This document shows positions 44,550-55,010 of a stretch of 64,000 bases of DNA, one piece after another. How positions within the stretch are numbered: the first letter of the stretch is position 1; every line of letters begins with the position of its first letter. Where the stretch lies: positions 22,800 through 86,799 of the forward strand of contig MU832112.1 in assembly GCA_029204225.1 (NCBI GenBank), given 5' to 3'. The translations under genes were made by a program, and so were the position numbers. The notes under the pieces are model-generated. The model was not told the origin of the DNA and made no database searches. It saw only the letters and a list, made by a program, of their open reading frames with translations. The DNA is from Diphasiastrum complanatum. Its lineage: Eukaryota > Streptophyta > Lycopodiopsida > Lycopodiales > Lycopodiaceae.

Positions 44550-45605
44550 TGTTAAAAGTACAGTACTAAGGACCATAAATGGATTTTTGAATGATCCACA
44601 AGGTTGATTGTGTGCTTTTTAAACAATCTATCAGATACTAGTCATCAGAATACAAGATCTAGTTTAGCAGCTTGATAGAAAACAAGTAGAGACAATCAGA
44701 GCATTGATCAAAAACTATAATCCAACTTCACACATGTGTAGTACGGCCTGTAGACAGAGTTTAGAGTGTTCTGAAGCTGAGTTTCATTGGAATCAATCAC
44801 TATCATCATACAATGAGAGAAAACTCGAGTTTATCCTTGAGGCTCCAAAAAGTTTCTATCTCCTCACTATGGAGAACGAGAATACATAGTAAAAGACACT
44901 TCCTTTGCCAAGTTAGGTGAAAATCCAGCATGTAATAAGGAAAGTAGACTCAACTTTCTTGCCCTAATGTGAAGACCCCAGCCTAGATCCAAGAGTCATG
45001 CTTGGTAGGTGCATGGTAGGTACAAATCTCATCATAAATCATGGTCTAGATCTTACAAAGTATGAATCACTACCAAATGGACACACATTAGAGGAGTTTT
45101 GAGCTCCAAAAAGACCCTTTAAAAATTCATGCAAGATGTAGTTTATATCATTAAAATATTATAACACATACTTTTGACTTGCCATAGCTTTTTAATCGTA
45201 GCTCGGAAGTATGTCATGTAACATATCGTTGGAAAGTTCTTGTTGAGCGCTTTCCAATGCGCAAAACTTCGCTAAATTCTGACTTACCACTAAAAGGTTA
45301 TGCCATTTTTAGTGTGAAATCAAAATGTGGACTCAAAAAGTTACGTTACGTAGATTTCAAATTTGAGTGTTTTGATTGGCCCATGTGTAAGAAAAAATTG
45401 AGAAAAAATATAAAAAGAATCTTAAAAAATGGTCTTTTTTGAATTTAGAACTCCTCTAATGACCACTCCTCTTGACTCGTGGTAACCTAGTTTAGGTGTG
45501 GATTTACAAGTGGCACTTTGGCCATTCAAATGACTAACAAAAAATATTGACAGAATGTACAATATTCTACATGGCTAGATTTGCCAATGTAGGCAATTTT
45601 TCACA
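44550..45605 (-). repeat. 3' LTR of copia A2, interrupted by a MITE-like insert
   Basis: It starts TGTTAAAAGTACAG and ends TTTTTCACA on the plus strand. Removing 45,086-45,461 leaves about 680 bp that align with the 5' LTR at 48,288-48,969 with clearly more differences than seen in B or C, so this copy is older. Confidence 0.88.
45086..45461. mobile_element. 376-bp MITE-like element with terminal inverted repeats
   Basis: It begins CATTAGAGGAGTTTTGAGC and ends with the inverse of CATTAGAGGAGTTCTAAAT; about 31 bases pair with few mismatches. It is absent from the 5' LTR, where GGACACA joins ACCACTCC directly. That gives a clean empty site but no target duplication, so the superfamily cannot be named. 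It has no coding capacity. Confidence 0.75.
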
Positions 45606-45617
45606 CTCCTCCTCAAA
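45606..45617 (-). other. Polypurine tract of copia A2
   Basis: On the minus strand TTTGAGGAGGAG precedes the 3' LTR. Confidence 0.75.
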
Positions 45618-45649
45618 TCTAGCCTTGGAAACCACAATGCTTTTATCAA

Positions 45650-47071
45650 TCACTCCAATTGAATATCTAAGCTTGAAAAATGAATCTTTAGATAAAGATT
45701 TAGTAAACAAATCAGCCAATCAACTTGATGATGGCACATGTTGGAGCTCTCCTTGGCTTGCACCTCGAAATGATGAGTTTGCTCCTTCCTTGAATGGAAT
45801 GTAGGATTAGTTGCAAGTGATTGGGCTGATTGGTTGTCACAATAGATGATAGGGATCTCCTCCTCCATGACATGAAGCTCCACCAATAGCCTTTTGAGCC
45901 ACAAGACCTCCTTGCATGTTGATGTCAAGGCCTTGTATTCGGATTTTGTGGAAGATAGGGAGATGGTATCTTGCTTTTTGGAAAGCCATGATACTACTCC
46001 ATCACATAGAAAGGTGGAAAAGGAACTTGTTGGTCTTCTATCCACTTTGTCACCTGCAAAATCCGAGCCACTATAGGATCTTAAGTCAAGATTAGTTTCT
46101 CTATACAAAATACCAAAATTCTTAGTGAATGAAATGTATCTAAGAACTCTTTTGGCCATCTTCCAATGTGAAACTAGAGGACTTTGCATTAATTGGCTTA
46201 ACTTTCCAACACTTATAGTTAAATAGATCAAGGAGCCAATAAGCCTTCTATATAGTGTGATGTCCTCAAAGGATGCTTCATCACAACCAATAGATGCTTT
46301 TACATGTTGCTCCATTGGTGTCTCAATGCCTTTACAATTCTTCATTCCAAATCTATCTAGGATGGATGTAGCATATTTAGATTGACAAATGAAGCTAAAA
46401 TCACATCCTCTAATAACCTCTATTCCAAGAATGAAGCTTAATAGGCTGAGATCTACCATCTTAAACTCTTTTGCTAAAGCAATTTTTACATCTCTAATTC
46501 CATCTAGATCATTACCACTCAAGATAATGTCATGTACATACAAAACAAGAATAATGATCATGCCATCATGAAATCCTACATACAATGATGGATCATAGGC
46601 ACTCATTACAAAATTGATGGAAATGAGAAAAGAGTTTAGCCTAGAGTACCATGCTCTAGGTGCTTGCTTGAGCCCATAAAGGCTCTTCTTCAAGAAACAC
46701 ACCTTTCCTTCATGCTTTGCCTTGATGAAGCCCTCGGGTTGCCTCATATAGATTTCTTCCTCCAAATAACCAAATGCATTTGTGAAATCAAGTTGGAATA
46801 ACTCCCAATTGAAGGTTGTAGCAAGACTAATGATCAACCTGATAGTAACAAGCTTAGCCACAAGAGCAAAAGTCTCATCATAATCAATGCCTTTGGTTTG
46901 TAAAAAAGATTTGGCTAAAAGCCTAGCTTTATGCTTGCTTATTGATCCATCTTGATTATACTTTAATTTAAATACCCACTTGCAATCAAGAGGTTTCTTC
47001 CCTTGAGGAAGATCCACAAGATCCCAAGTATGATTCTCAATGAGAGCATCATACTCTACTTGCCCATCCAT
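45650..47071 (-). pseudogene. Copia A2 reverse transcriptase and RNase H
   Basis: It is open for 473 codons: ALIENHTWDLVDLP, CKWVFKLKYNQDGS, EEEIYMRQPEGF, SLYGLKQAPRAWY, LYVHDIILSGND, then RNase H SGSDFAGDKVD, STKSEYKAL and YCDNQSAQS. The reverse transcriptase active site reads YVHD, with His in place of the first catalytic Asp, and the RNase H Glu-containing STEAEY is STKSEY. The TRPDLSF segment is shortened to TISVGKLS. The C-terminus after THHFEVQ is frameshifted. The enzyme should be dead despite the long open frame. No start codon context is expected because it is the distal part of pol. Confidence 0.9.
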
Positions 47072-47122
47072 CCAACTTTTAGATTTATAAGAATCTTCAT
47101 ATCATGTTGGCTCATCTAACAT

Positions 47123-48024
47123 TTAAGTAAGAAAGGTGTAAGATGTGAAAGATGATGAGCCTTCCCTTTGATCACCTTGACCATCATAGGTGAGCCTCAA
47201 TGGCTCGGACCTTGCCCTTGTAGATTTTCTTGGAGTTCTTGGAGTTCTTGCATCTTGAGGTGGATCCTCAAGTTCTTCTTCACTTGGAAGCTCCTCCTCC
47301 ATCCTAGTAGGATCCTTGGCATCAAGATGATTAGTAGCATTATCATCCAAATCACAATCATGTCCTTCATAAAAAATAACATCCCTACTCACTATCACCT
47401 TGCTAGTGATGGGATTGAACACTCTATATCCTTTGCTACTCTCATCATATCCCACAAAAATGCCTTTGATGGATGTTGCATCATCCTTCTTCCTCTTATC
47501 CAAGGATTGGTGTACATAGCAAGTGGATCCAAAAACTTTGAGATTCTTGAGATTGGGCTTCTCTACAAATAGAGCTTCAAATGGTGTGATTTCTCCAATG
47601 TCTTGGTTTGGCAATCTATTGCACAAATAATTAGCACAAGTTATTGCTTCATCCCAAAATGGTTCGGATAGAGAAGCATCTAGCCTTAAGGCCTTAGCAC
47701 ACTCACAAAGAGATCTATTTCTTCTCTCACTCACTCCATTTTGTTGAGGGGTGTATGGACATGACAACTCCCTCTTTATGCCATTAGAACTACAAAAGTC
47801 AATCAACTTATTGGAGATATATTCACCTCCATTATCACTCCTTAATACCTTAATCTTGGTATCTTTATGCCATTAGAACTACAAAAGTCAATCAACTTAT
47901 TGGAGATATATTCACCTCCATTATCACTCCTTAATAACTTAATCTTGGTACTAAGTTGATTTTCTACGAAAGTCTTGAACTTTACAAAAGAATCAAACAC
48001 CATAGATTTGCTAGAAGGTCTCAA
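47123..48024 (-). pseudogene. Copia A2 integrase fragment with an internal 89-bp duplication
   Basis: It carries KSMVFDSFVKFKT, RSDNGGEYISNKL, NGVSERRNRSL, VFGSTCYVHQSL and GIFVGYDESSKGY, then the acidic linker before reverse transcriptase. 47,774-47,862 and 47,863-47,951 are direct copies. 89 is not a multiple of three, so the duplication splits the frame between 47,806 and 47,842. The first catalytic Asp and the zinc finger are missing, as in A1. Confidence 0.88.
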
Positions 48025-48275
48025 ATCAGCCTAGATTAATTAGTTATCTTGACACCAGATGAAATTACAGTGATCCAATGAATATGCGATTTTAAATTCT
48101 GGTTCAGAGTTACCCACACGTGTGAACAGTACAGATTTTGATCCACAAAAAGTTTGGGATCAAATCCAGTCACCAAATCTAGGATACCAGCTCGCCCTTC
48201 CAATACTAGCTTTTTGCACCAAAAACCTGCTAAAATTGGATTAGTTTCAAACACTGATCAATAGCCTTGTACTTG
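48025..48275 (-). other. Leader of copia A2
   Basis: Matches the A1 leader (366-700) but lacks about 90 bases near its end; it ends in the same CTAATTAATCTAGGCTGATT before jumping into integrase. A half palindrome CACACGTGTG lies at about 48,115-48,124. Confidence 0.8.
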
Positions 48276-48287
48276 GCTCTGATACCA
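48276..48287 (-). other. Primer-binding site of copia A2
   Basis: GCTCTGATACCA, complement of TGGTATCAGAGC, next to the LTR. Confidence 0.92.
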
Positions 48288-48969
48288 TGTGAAAAGTACA
48301 GTACTAAGGACCATAAATGGATCTTTGAATGATCCACAACGTTGATTGTGTGCTTGTTAAACAATCTATCATATACTAGTCATCAAAAAACAAGATCTAG
48401 TTTAGCAGCTTGATAGAAAACAAGTAGAGACATCAGAAACTTGATCATAAACTATAATTCACGTGTGAAGATCAGGCTGTAGTACAGCCTATAGACAAAT
48501 TTTTAAGTGTGCCAAAGCTGGGTTTCATTGGAATCAATAGCAATCACAATACATAGAGAGAAAACTCGAGTTTCTCCTTGAGGTTCCAAAAAGCTTCTAT
48601 CTTCTCACTATGGAGAATGAGAATGCATAGTAAAAGACACTTCCTTTGCCAAGTTAGGTGAAAATCCATCATGTAATAGGGAAGTAGACTCAACTTTCTT
48701 GCCCTAATGTGAAAACCCTAGCATAGATCCAAGAGTCATGCTTGGTAGGTGCATGGTAGGTACAAATCTCATCATAAATCATGGTCTAGATCCTACAAAG
48801 TAGGAATCACTACCAAATGGACACAACCACTCCTCCTGACTTGTGGTAACCTATTTTAGGTGTGGATTTACAAATGGCACTTTGGCCATTCAAGTGACTA
48901 ACAAAAAATATTGACAAAATGTACAATATTCGACATGGCTAGATTTGCCCATGTAGGCAATTTTTCACA
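48288..48969 (-). repeat. 5' LTR of copia A2
   Basis: 682 bp from TGTGAAAAGTACAG to TTTTTCACA on the plus strand. The palindrome is partly decayed here (TTCACGTGTGAA near 48,463). Confidence 0.9.
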
Positions 48970-49534
48970 ATGATTTGACGTAGCTACTCTTGAAATGGAT
49001 GCTCCAGGATATAAAGGAGTGTCTGTCTCCTTGTGTAATAGAATTTCATCTTCATCCATCTCAAATTGTTCGTGATCTCTGTTTTCACTAGAAGATGCAT
49101 GCATATCATCATTCTCATTTGTTTCAAAGTAAGATTCAAACATGTTGTGCATTGCCTAATCATGTTGCACCTCATCATCATAATCATTAGAATCAAGTTG
49201 ATTACTCTTTTTTCCAATTGTGTTTGCCTCTTCAATTTGTTTCATTCTTTGTTTTCTCATATCTATCAAAATTTGATGTTGATTGTAACTAAACACGGAT
49301 GGATCAAATCCGTGGAATGGCATTCGATGTATTGGCTACACACATGAAACAAATTCCATAATTGACATATATAGATTGACGAAGATTATAATAAAAAACA
49401 ATCATATAAAGCTAACAAACTTCAACGTCTTCCAAATTCAATGATTGACTTTCTTCTTTTCATCCAACTTCTACAAATGATTTTCAACAATGCGTCTTTC
49501 ACGCATCTTTTGCTCATCACACTTGAGGCATGTG
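48970..49534 (-). pseudogene. CACTA TNP2-type transposase, N-terminal part
   Basis: On the minus strand, MREERRIVENHL-like charged sequence (about 49,510-49,430), then after a gap MPFHGFDPSVFSYNQHQILI (about 49,325), an acidic stretch with SNQLDSNDYDDEVQHD, one stop, and MHNMFESYFETNENDD through LYPGAS (48,995). LYPGxS is the well-conserved start of plant CACTA transposases. It is interrupted by copia A2 on the left and copia B on the right; the exon beyond B should lie near 55.7 kb. Confidence 0.75.
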
Positions 49535-50216
49535 TGTAAAAATTATAGCAAATAAGGATCCTAAAACACTTGAAATGATGAGGGAAACAATAGATTATGA
49601 TTTCATAAGATTAGCACAAGTTGAACCATCAAAATCCATCAAAAATCTATGCTTGAACCTCACTAAATGGCCCAAATCCTTGAAGAAGGCTTCACACGTG
49701 TGAAAGTACGGCCTCCCACAGTCTGAGTACTGTACACCAGACCTACATTCAATCCTATAATCATTAGTAATCACAAGTACTCAAACAATTATGAACATAG
49801 AGAGCAATTGCACCATTATGAGAGAAAAAACATGAAATTGCTTGATTGATTTTGGTGAGATATCATCACCTATATATACATGATCCATCACGGTTTTGGG
49901 CAGGTATGAGTAGCCCTAAACCTATCCCTAATTCTAATTTTGGTGGATCTTTCATCCCTACCAAGTTAGGGTTGGAATCTTGGAGATCCCTCAACAATGC
50001 AAAAATTACCAAAAATAGCTCCTATTTTTTCTCCCTTGTATCTAAGCATAATTTGGACTCATTCCAAAGGTTCTAACACTTAGGTCTACTTGAGAACATC
50101 CTTATGAATGGAATCCTATGCTATTTGGCACGTGTGACAAGCCATATCATGACCATCTAACTATTTACAAGTCATATGACCAAAACTAGTCAAGCTAGAA
50201 TTGTGAATTTTTAACA
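49535..50216 (-). repeat. 3' LTR of copia B
   Basis: Plus-strand ends TGTAAAAATTA and TTTTTAACA. It carries TTCACACGTGTGAA at 49,691-49,704 and a TATATATA box at 49,871-49,878 (minus-strand promoter). Confidence 0.95.
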
Positions 50217-50227
50217 CTCCTCCTCAC
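50217..50227 (-). other. Polypurine tract of copia B
   Basis: GTGAGGAGGAG on the minus strand just before the 3' LTR. Confidence 0.8.
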
Positions 50228-50230
50228 TAT

Positions 50231-51815
50231 CTAGCTTGGTTCAATCATTGCTTTACTAATCACTCCAAGTGATGATCTGAACTTAATAAAAGGTGTCTTT
50301 TTAAGTGGTTTAGTAAGTAGATCAGCTACACATTCATTGCTTGGAACATGCTCCAAAGCAATCTCCTTGGCTTGCACCATTTCTCTCACAAAGTGATGGC
50401 ATATCTCAATGTGCTTAGATCTTGCATGGAAGATTGGGTTAGATGCAAGGTGTTGGGCTGATATATTGTCATTGTAGATGATTGGTGCCTCCTCTGAATC
50501 CATGATCTTTAGTTCCACCAATAATCTCTTGATCCAAAGTACCTCCTTTGTAGTGGTTGTCAAAGCTTTGTACTCGGCCTCGGTTGAAGATAGAGATATA
50601 GTTTCTTGCTTTTTTGAAAGCCATGAAACCACACCTTCTCCTATGAAAGTTGAATAGGCACTTGTTGATTTCCTATCCCTCTTGTCCCCCGCAAAATCTG
50701 AATCACTAAATGCATGAAGGTTAATCACATCTCCTCTATATAGAATCCCCAAATCCAATGTACCTGAGATGTATCTTAGAATCCTCTTAGCCTTTTTCCA
50801 ATGGATATTCAATGGCTTTTGCATGGATTGGCTCAACCTACATACACTAAAGCTAAGATCTGGTCTAGTTATAGTGATCCACATTAAGGAACCTATAAGT
50901 TGCCTAAACAAAGTGATGTCCATGAAGGATCTTTCATCATCTTCATTTGGCACTTTTACATCTTGCTCCATTGGTGTGTCAACACTTTTGCATACTTCCA
51001 TCTTAAACTTCTTCAAAAGACTTTGAGCATAGTTTACTTGACTTATAAAGATAAAATCAGACCCTCTAAGTACTTCTATGCCTAAGATGAAGTGAAGACA
51101 CCCTAGATCTACCATCTTGAACTCTAAGGATAGATCTATCTTGATTTTTTCAATACCATCAACACTATTTCCACTAATGATGATGTCATCTACATAAATG
51201 AGTAAAAGTACAATACCAACATCATCAAACTTAATGTAAAGAGTGGGATCATATTCACTTTGAACAAAAGAAAGTGAAATAAGATAGCAATGTAGTCTTG
51301 AATTCCAAGATCTTGAGGCTTGCTTCAAGCCATAGATGCTTCTTTGGAGATGGCATACTTTGTTCTCCATTCCATGCTTGATGAACCCTTGTGGCTGCTC
51401 CATATAGATATCCTCTTCCAAAAAACCATTCAAGAAAGCATTAGAGACATCCATTTGACATAGAATCCATCCAAAATGTGATGCAAGTGCAATGATTAGT
51501 CTTATTGTGACCATCTTGGCCACGGGTGCAAAAGTTTCCTCATAGTCTATCCCTCTCTCTTGAGCATAACCTTTTGCAACTAATCTTGCTTTATGTTTGT
51601 TAACACTCCCATTTGCATTCAACTTAAGCTTGAAGACCCACTTGCATCCTATTACATTCCTTTGAGGTCTCTCAACAAGCAACCAAGTTTCATTCTCAAT
51701 CAAGGCATCATACTCATCCAACATAGCTTTATACCATTCTTTGGAGTTCAATGCATCTTCAACATTAGATGGTTCTTCAAAACAAGATAAAGCATAAGAA
51801 GTGGATGATACCCTC
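50231..51815 (-). CDS. Copia B reverse transcriptase and RNase H (shifted frame)
   Basis: The open frame extends upstream to 52,042, but residues before about 76 are an out-of-frame shadow of integrase; real pol homology starts near 51,811. Reverse transcriptase: EWYKAMLDEYDALIENETW, CKWVFKLKLNANGS, VAKGYAQERGIDYEETF, NAFLNGFLEEDIYMEQPQG, YGLKQASRSW, IYVDDIIISG with both Asp. RNase H: SDSDFAGDKRDRKSTS, STEAEYKAL, YNDNISAQHL, HARSKHIEICHHFVRE, ECVADLLTKPLKK. It ends with a normal stop at 50,231. All catalytic residues look intact. It would be produced as part of the polyprotein only without the single-base shift at about 51,811. Confidence 0.92.
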
Positions 51816-54197
51816 AACTTGCTGTCCTTTGCCTTGATATGTGAGCCTTGATGGCTCCACTTTTGCCCTTGAAGATCTCCTTGGTGTGATAGGTGGGTTT
51901 GGTGCTTGCTCCTCCATGAGCTCCTCCTCAGAACCAAGATCTTGCTCCTCGGCCATCTTCTTCTTGATTGTTGGAGCACTTGAGCCTTCTTCAAGCATAT
52001 GCATATGATGTTCATCAAAGATGACATCCCTTGAAACAACAAATTTGTTCAAGGATGGGAGATAGACTTTGTAGCCCTTGCTTGAGCTTGCATATCCAAG
52101 CATGATCCCTCTTGTGGAAGATGGATCCTCCTTGTCTCTTGTTTCCAATGGCACATGCACATAACATATACACCCAAAAACTTTCAAGTGATTAAGATTG
52201 GGTTTCTTTCCATACAACATCTCATAAGGAGTTTTGCCTTCAATTGCTTTGCAAGACACCCTATTCATCAAGTAGTTTGCACATACAAGAGACTCACCCC
52301 AAAAGGATTTGGGCAAACAAGCATCTAATCTTAAAGCCTTAGAACATTCACATAATGTTCTATTCCTTATTTCAGCAACTCCATTTTGTTGAGGAGTGTA
52401 AGGACAAGAAGTCTCTTTCTTGATCCCTTCCTCCTCACAAAAGGCCTTGAATTCATTGGAGATGAATTCTCCACCATTGTCACTTCTAAGAATCTTGATG
52501 CTATGATTATGATGCTTTTCCACAAACAACTTGAACTTTACAAAAGTATCAAATACTTGAGACTTGAAGGAAAGTAAGAACACCCAACAATATCTTGAGT
52601 AGTCATCAATGAAGGTTAAAAACATGGATGAACCTCCATTAGATTTGGTGCTAGCAATGTGCACATCCGAGAGTATGAGTTCAAGAGGATGAGATGACTT
52701 TGTGATGGAGTTAGGAAACACCTTCTTATGTGCCTTGGATAAGGCACAAGCTTCACAAACCTTGTCTTCCTTCCCAATAGACCTTGGTAGGCCTAAAGCA
52801 TACTCCTCCTTGATCATAGCCTCCATGGAACCCGAGTTGACATGTCCAAGTCTTTTGTGCCATAAAGTAAAGGTAGATATCTTGCTCTTCTCGGCCAACA
52901 TGACAACATTAGTATCCACAAATGCATCCAGCTTATAAAGTTTGCCAAGTCTAGTGCCCTTAGCCACTATCTTACCCTTCTTCTTGATGAAACATTCATT
53001 TGAAGCAAAGTCAACATTGAAACCATTGTCTACCATTTGGCCAACACTTAGTAGATTCTTTGTTATTGTAGGAATGTACAAAACACCTTCTATGTTGATC
53101 TTTTTGGAAGATCCTAAGCAAAGGGGAATGCTACCAACTCCTTCAATCTTACAAGCTTCATCATTTGCTGTATAGATAGACTTTATAGGTCCATCATAAG
53201 ATAAGAGAGAAGAGAAAAACTCCCTTTTACTAGTCATGTGTGAACTAGCACCCGAGTCAATCCACCAAGGATCTTCTGCTTTGAAGCTTGTTGAAGAAAA
53301 TATGGACATCATGAGAGAGTCCTCATGTGAACTCTCCTCCTCCTCCTCTTTGCTCATGTTGGCTTGGCTTTGATCTTGCTTCCTCTTGAAGCATTCCGAG
53401 GCATAATGCCCCATCTTGCTACAATAGTAGCACTTCACCTTTGATTTGTCCTTCTTGACTTTGGTGGTTGATGGAGATGCCTTTGGGGGTCCTTCTTGAT
53501 CCTCAAGCTTTGTAGACTTCTTGAATGTTGATCCTTTGCCTTTGGACTTGCCTTTGCCTTTGGTGAAGAGAGCTTGGTCATCTCCACCTTGGATGGAAAG
53601 CCTATCCATCCTCTCTTGCATTTGGCTCCTTCTTGATTCCTCGGCCATGAGCGTGCCTTGGAGTTCTTCAAGTATGGGTAGCTTACCCATAATTGCATAT
53701 CCCTGAACCAAATTGTCAAATTCAAAGCTTAGTCCATTCAATATGAGTTGAACAAGCTCTTCATCCTTGATAGGGTCACCTATAAAGGCTAGCTCTTTGT
53801 TCAATTCCTTTACTCTTAGGACAAAAGTATGTGCACTCTCTCCTTTCTTTTGATAGCTTCTATAGATTTGATTCTTCAAAGCTAACATTCTAGTTTGGTT
53901 CTTGGATTCATAGACCTTTTGCAAAGTCTCCCAAGCATCTTGAGCTGAAGTGCAATCTCCTACCTCTCTTAAGAGTTCATTTGCAACATTCATTTTTATG
54001 CAATGTAGTGCAACATTGCACCTCTTGATGTATTTGGCTTTTTCTTGAGGATGAATAGGTTCACCCTCCTTACCATTTACAATTTCCATCAGATCTTGCA
54101 TGATCATGATAGATTCCATTCTAACTTTCCATATGGAATAGTTAGTTTTGTTGAGCCTTTCATTAGTATCCAAAAGATATGCATTTATAGATGCCAT
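51777..54197 (-). CDS. Copia B gag-protease-integrase polyprotein
   Basis: The ATG at 54,197 starts a gag with the TNYSIWKVRMESIM segment. CCHC knuckle at C256, C259, H264, C269 (CYYCSKMGHYASEC). Protease WWIDSGASSHMTS with Asp314. Then the HHCC finger (WHKRLGH, CEAC), integrase LSDVHIAS, RSDNGGEFISNEF, NGVAEIRNRTL, VFGCICYVHVP and GIMLGYASSSKGYKVY. The linker SRRAKVEPSRLTY type region marks the approach to reverse transcriptase. The frame is lost in a GGG run at about 51,811 and ends after 806 residues. Gag should form particles and integrase insert the cDNA. Only the frameshift argues against activity. Confidence 0.93.
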   Translation of the reverse strand: MASINAYLLDTNERLNKTNYSIWKVRMESIMIMQDLMEIVNGKEGEPIHPQEKAKYIKRCNVALHCIKMNVANELLREVGDCTSAQDAWETLQKVYESKNQTRMLALKNQIYRSYQKKGESAHTFVLRVKELNKELAFIGDPIKDEELVQLILNGLSFEFDNLVQGYAIMGKLPILEELQGTLMAEESRRSQMQERMDRLSIQGGDDQALFTKGKGKSKGKGSTFKKSTKLEDQEGPPKASPSTTKVKKDKSKVKCYYCSKMGHYASECFKRKQDQSQANMSKEEEEESSHEDSLMMSIFSSTSFKAEDPWWIDSGASSHMTSKREFFSSLLSYDGPIKSIYTANDEACKIEGVGSIPLCLGSSKKINIEGVLYIPTITKNLLSVGQMVDNGFNVDFASNECFIKKKGKIVAKGTRLGKLYKLDAFVDTNVVMLAEKSKISTFTLWHKRLGHVNSGSMEAMIKEEYALGLPRSIGKEDKVCEACALSKAHKKVFPNSITKSSHPLELILSDVHIASTKSNGGSSMFLTFIDDYSRYCWVFLLSFKSQVFDTFVKFKLFVEKHHNHSIKILRSDNGGEFISNEFKAFCEEEGIKKETSCPYTPQQNGVAEIRNRTLCECSKALRLDACLPKSFWGESLVCANYLMNRVSCKAIEGKTPYEMLYGKKPNLNHLKVFGCICYVHVPLETRDKEDPSSTRGIMLGYASSSKGYKVYLPSLNKFVVSRDVIFDEHHMHMLEEGSSAPTIKKKMAEEQDLGSEEELMEEQAPNPPITPRRSSRAKVEPSRLTYQGKGQQVEGIIHFLCFILF

Positions 54198-54998
54198 CTA
54201 GTCTCCTAATCAAGGACTTGACACAAATGAAGGTTACTTCTATTGATTTGATTGAAGGTCTACCTTATCCCACTTCTTAGGGACCTGAAAATATCAGTAA
54301 TAGACTTCCTATAAAGATCTAAGAATGATCTCTAACAAAATCAAATCATAGAATACTAGAAACAATGCACTTGCTTGATTGAAGTAGACAATACTAGTAG
54401 AATTGCCCCTCTTTCTATAAAGAACATTAAAGCTTCCAAATGATCTGATCAAGAGTGAATTTCAGCAACCTAATATACTTCCAAAATCACTTGTAAAAGA
54501 TCTAAATGGAACTTAATGAGGATGCAACACAATCTACTATCCAATCACAAGCAAAAAATGATCAAAATTGATGAAAAATTGATCTAATTTGGTGCATAAG
54601 TCAAGCAATGGTTGGACTGAACCTAAATCACTTTAGGAGGTGCCTACTACACCTTAGAACAGCCTTGAAGAGTCCCCAAAACTCTGATCTTCCCTCTCCT
54701 TGAATGCTAGAAAGCCTTCTCTATGAAATCACCTCCAAAACTCGCTTAGAAATCAATGCTTGGAGCAAGCAAAACTTGCTATCTTGGTAATGTGAATTGA
54801 ATTCAACTTTGCTGCCTCTGGTTTTAGACACCTAAACACCTGCAAATGAAGTCACACAACACCAATCTCCAATGTATTTGACTCACTTTGAGTTCTAGAA
54901 TCAATACTAGATGCTAAGATCCAATCTACACAAGATTTAGATCAAAAATTGTGATCAAATTAATGAAAACCAAGGATTTAGCTCATTTCAGCCTTTAG
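54198..54998 (-). other. Leader of copia B
   Basis: About 800 bases between primer site and gag ATG, no long frame. Confidence 0.7.
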
Positions 54999-55010
54999 GC
55001 TTTGATACCA
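54999..55010 (-). other. Primer-binding site of copia B
   Basis: GCTTTGATACCA, complement of TGGTATCAAAGC, a one-base variant of the common copia site, directly at the LTR. Confidence 0.88.

Larger units (their letters stand above)
44550..48969 (-). mobile_element. Ty1/copia family A, copy A2 (gag-less)
   Basis: The 5' LTR is 48,288-48,969 (682 bp) and the 3' LTR 44,550-45,605 (1056 bp, of which 376 bp is a foreign insert). Primer site is at 48,276-48,287, polypurine tract at 45,606-45,617. Between leader and integrase there is no gag or protease. Flanking bases (AAGAA left, ATGAT right) do not form a target duplication. The transposase halves on either side are not contiguous in protein terms, so a deletion accompanied or followed insertion. 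Confidence 0.88.

Noticed and set aside
49846-50076. 76-codon plus-strand frame present identically at 55,322-55,552
   Set aside because: It lies in both LTRs of copia B, antisense to the element's transcription; duplication is due to the LTR, not to a gene.
51600-52042. N-terminal 75 residues of the copia B reverse transcriptase open frame as a real domain
   Set aside because: They overlap integrase in another frame and show no homology; the real domain begins near 51,811.
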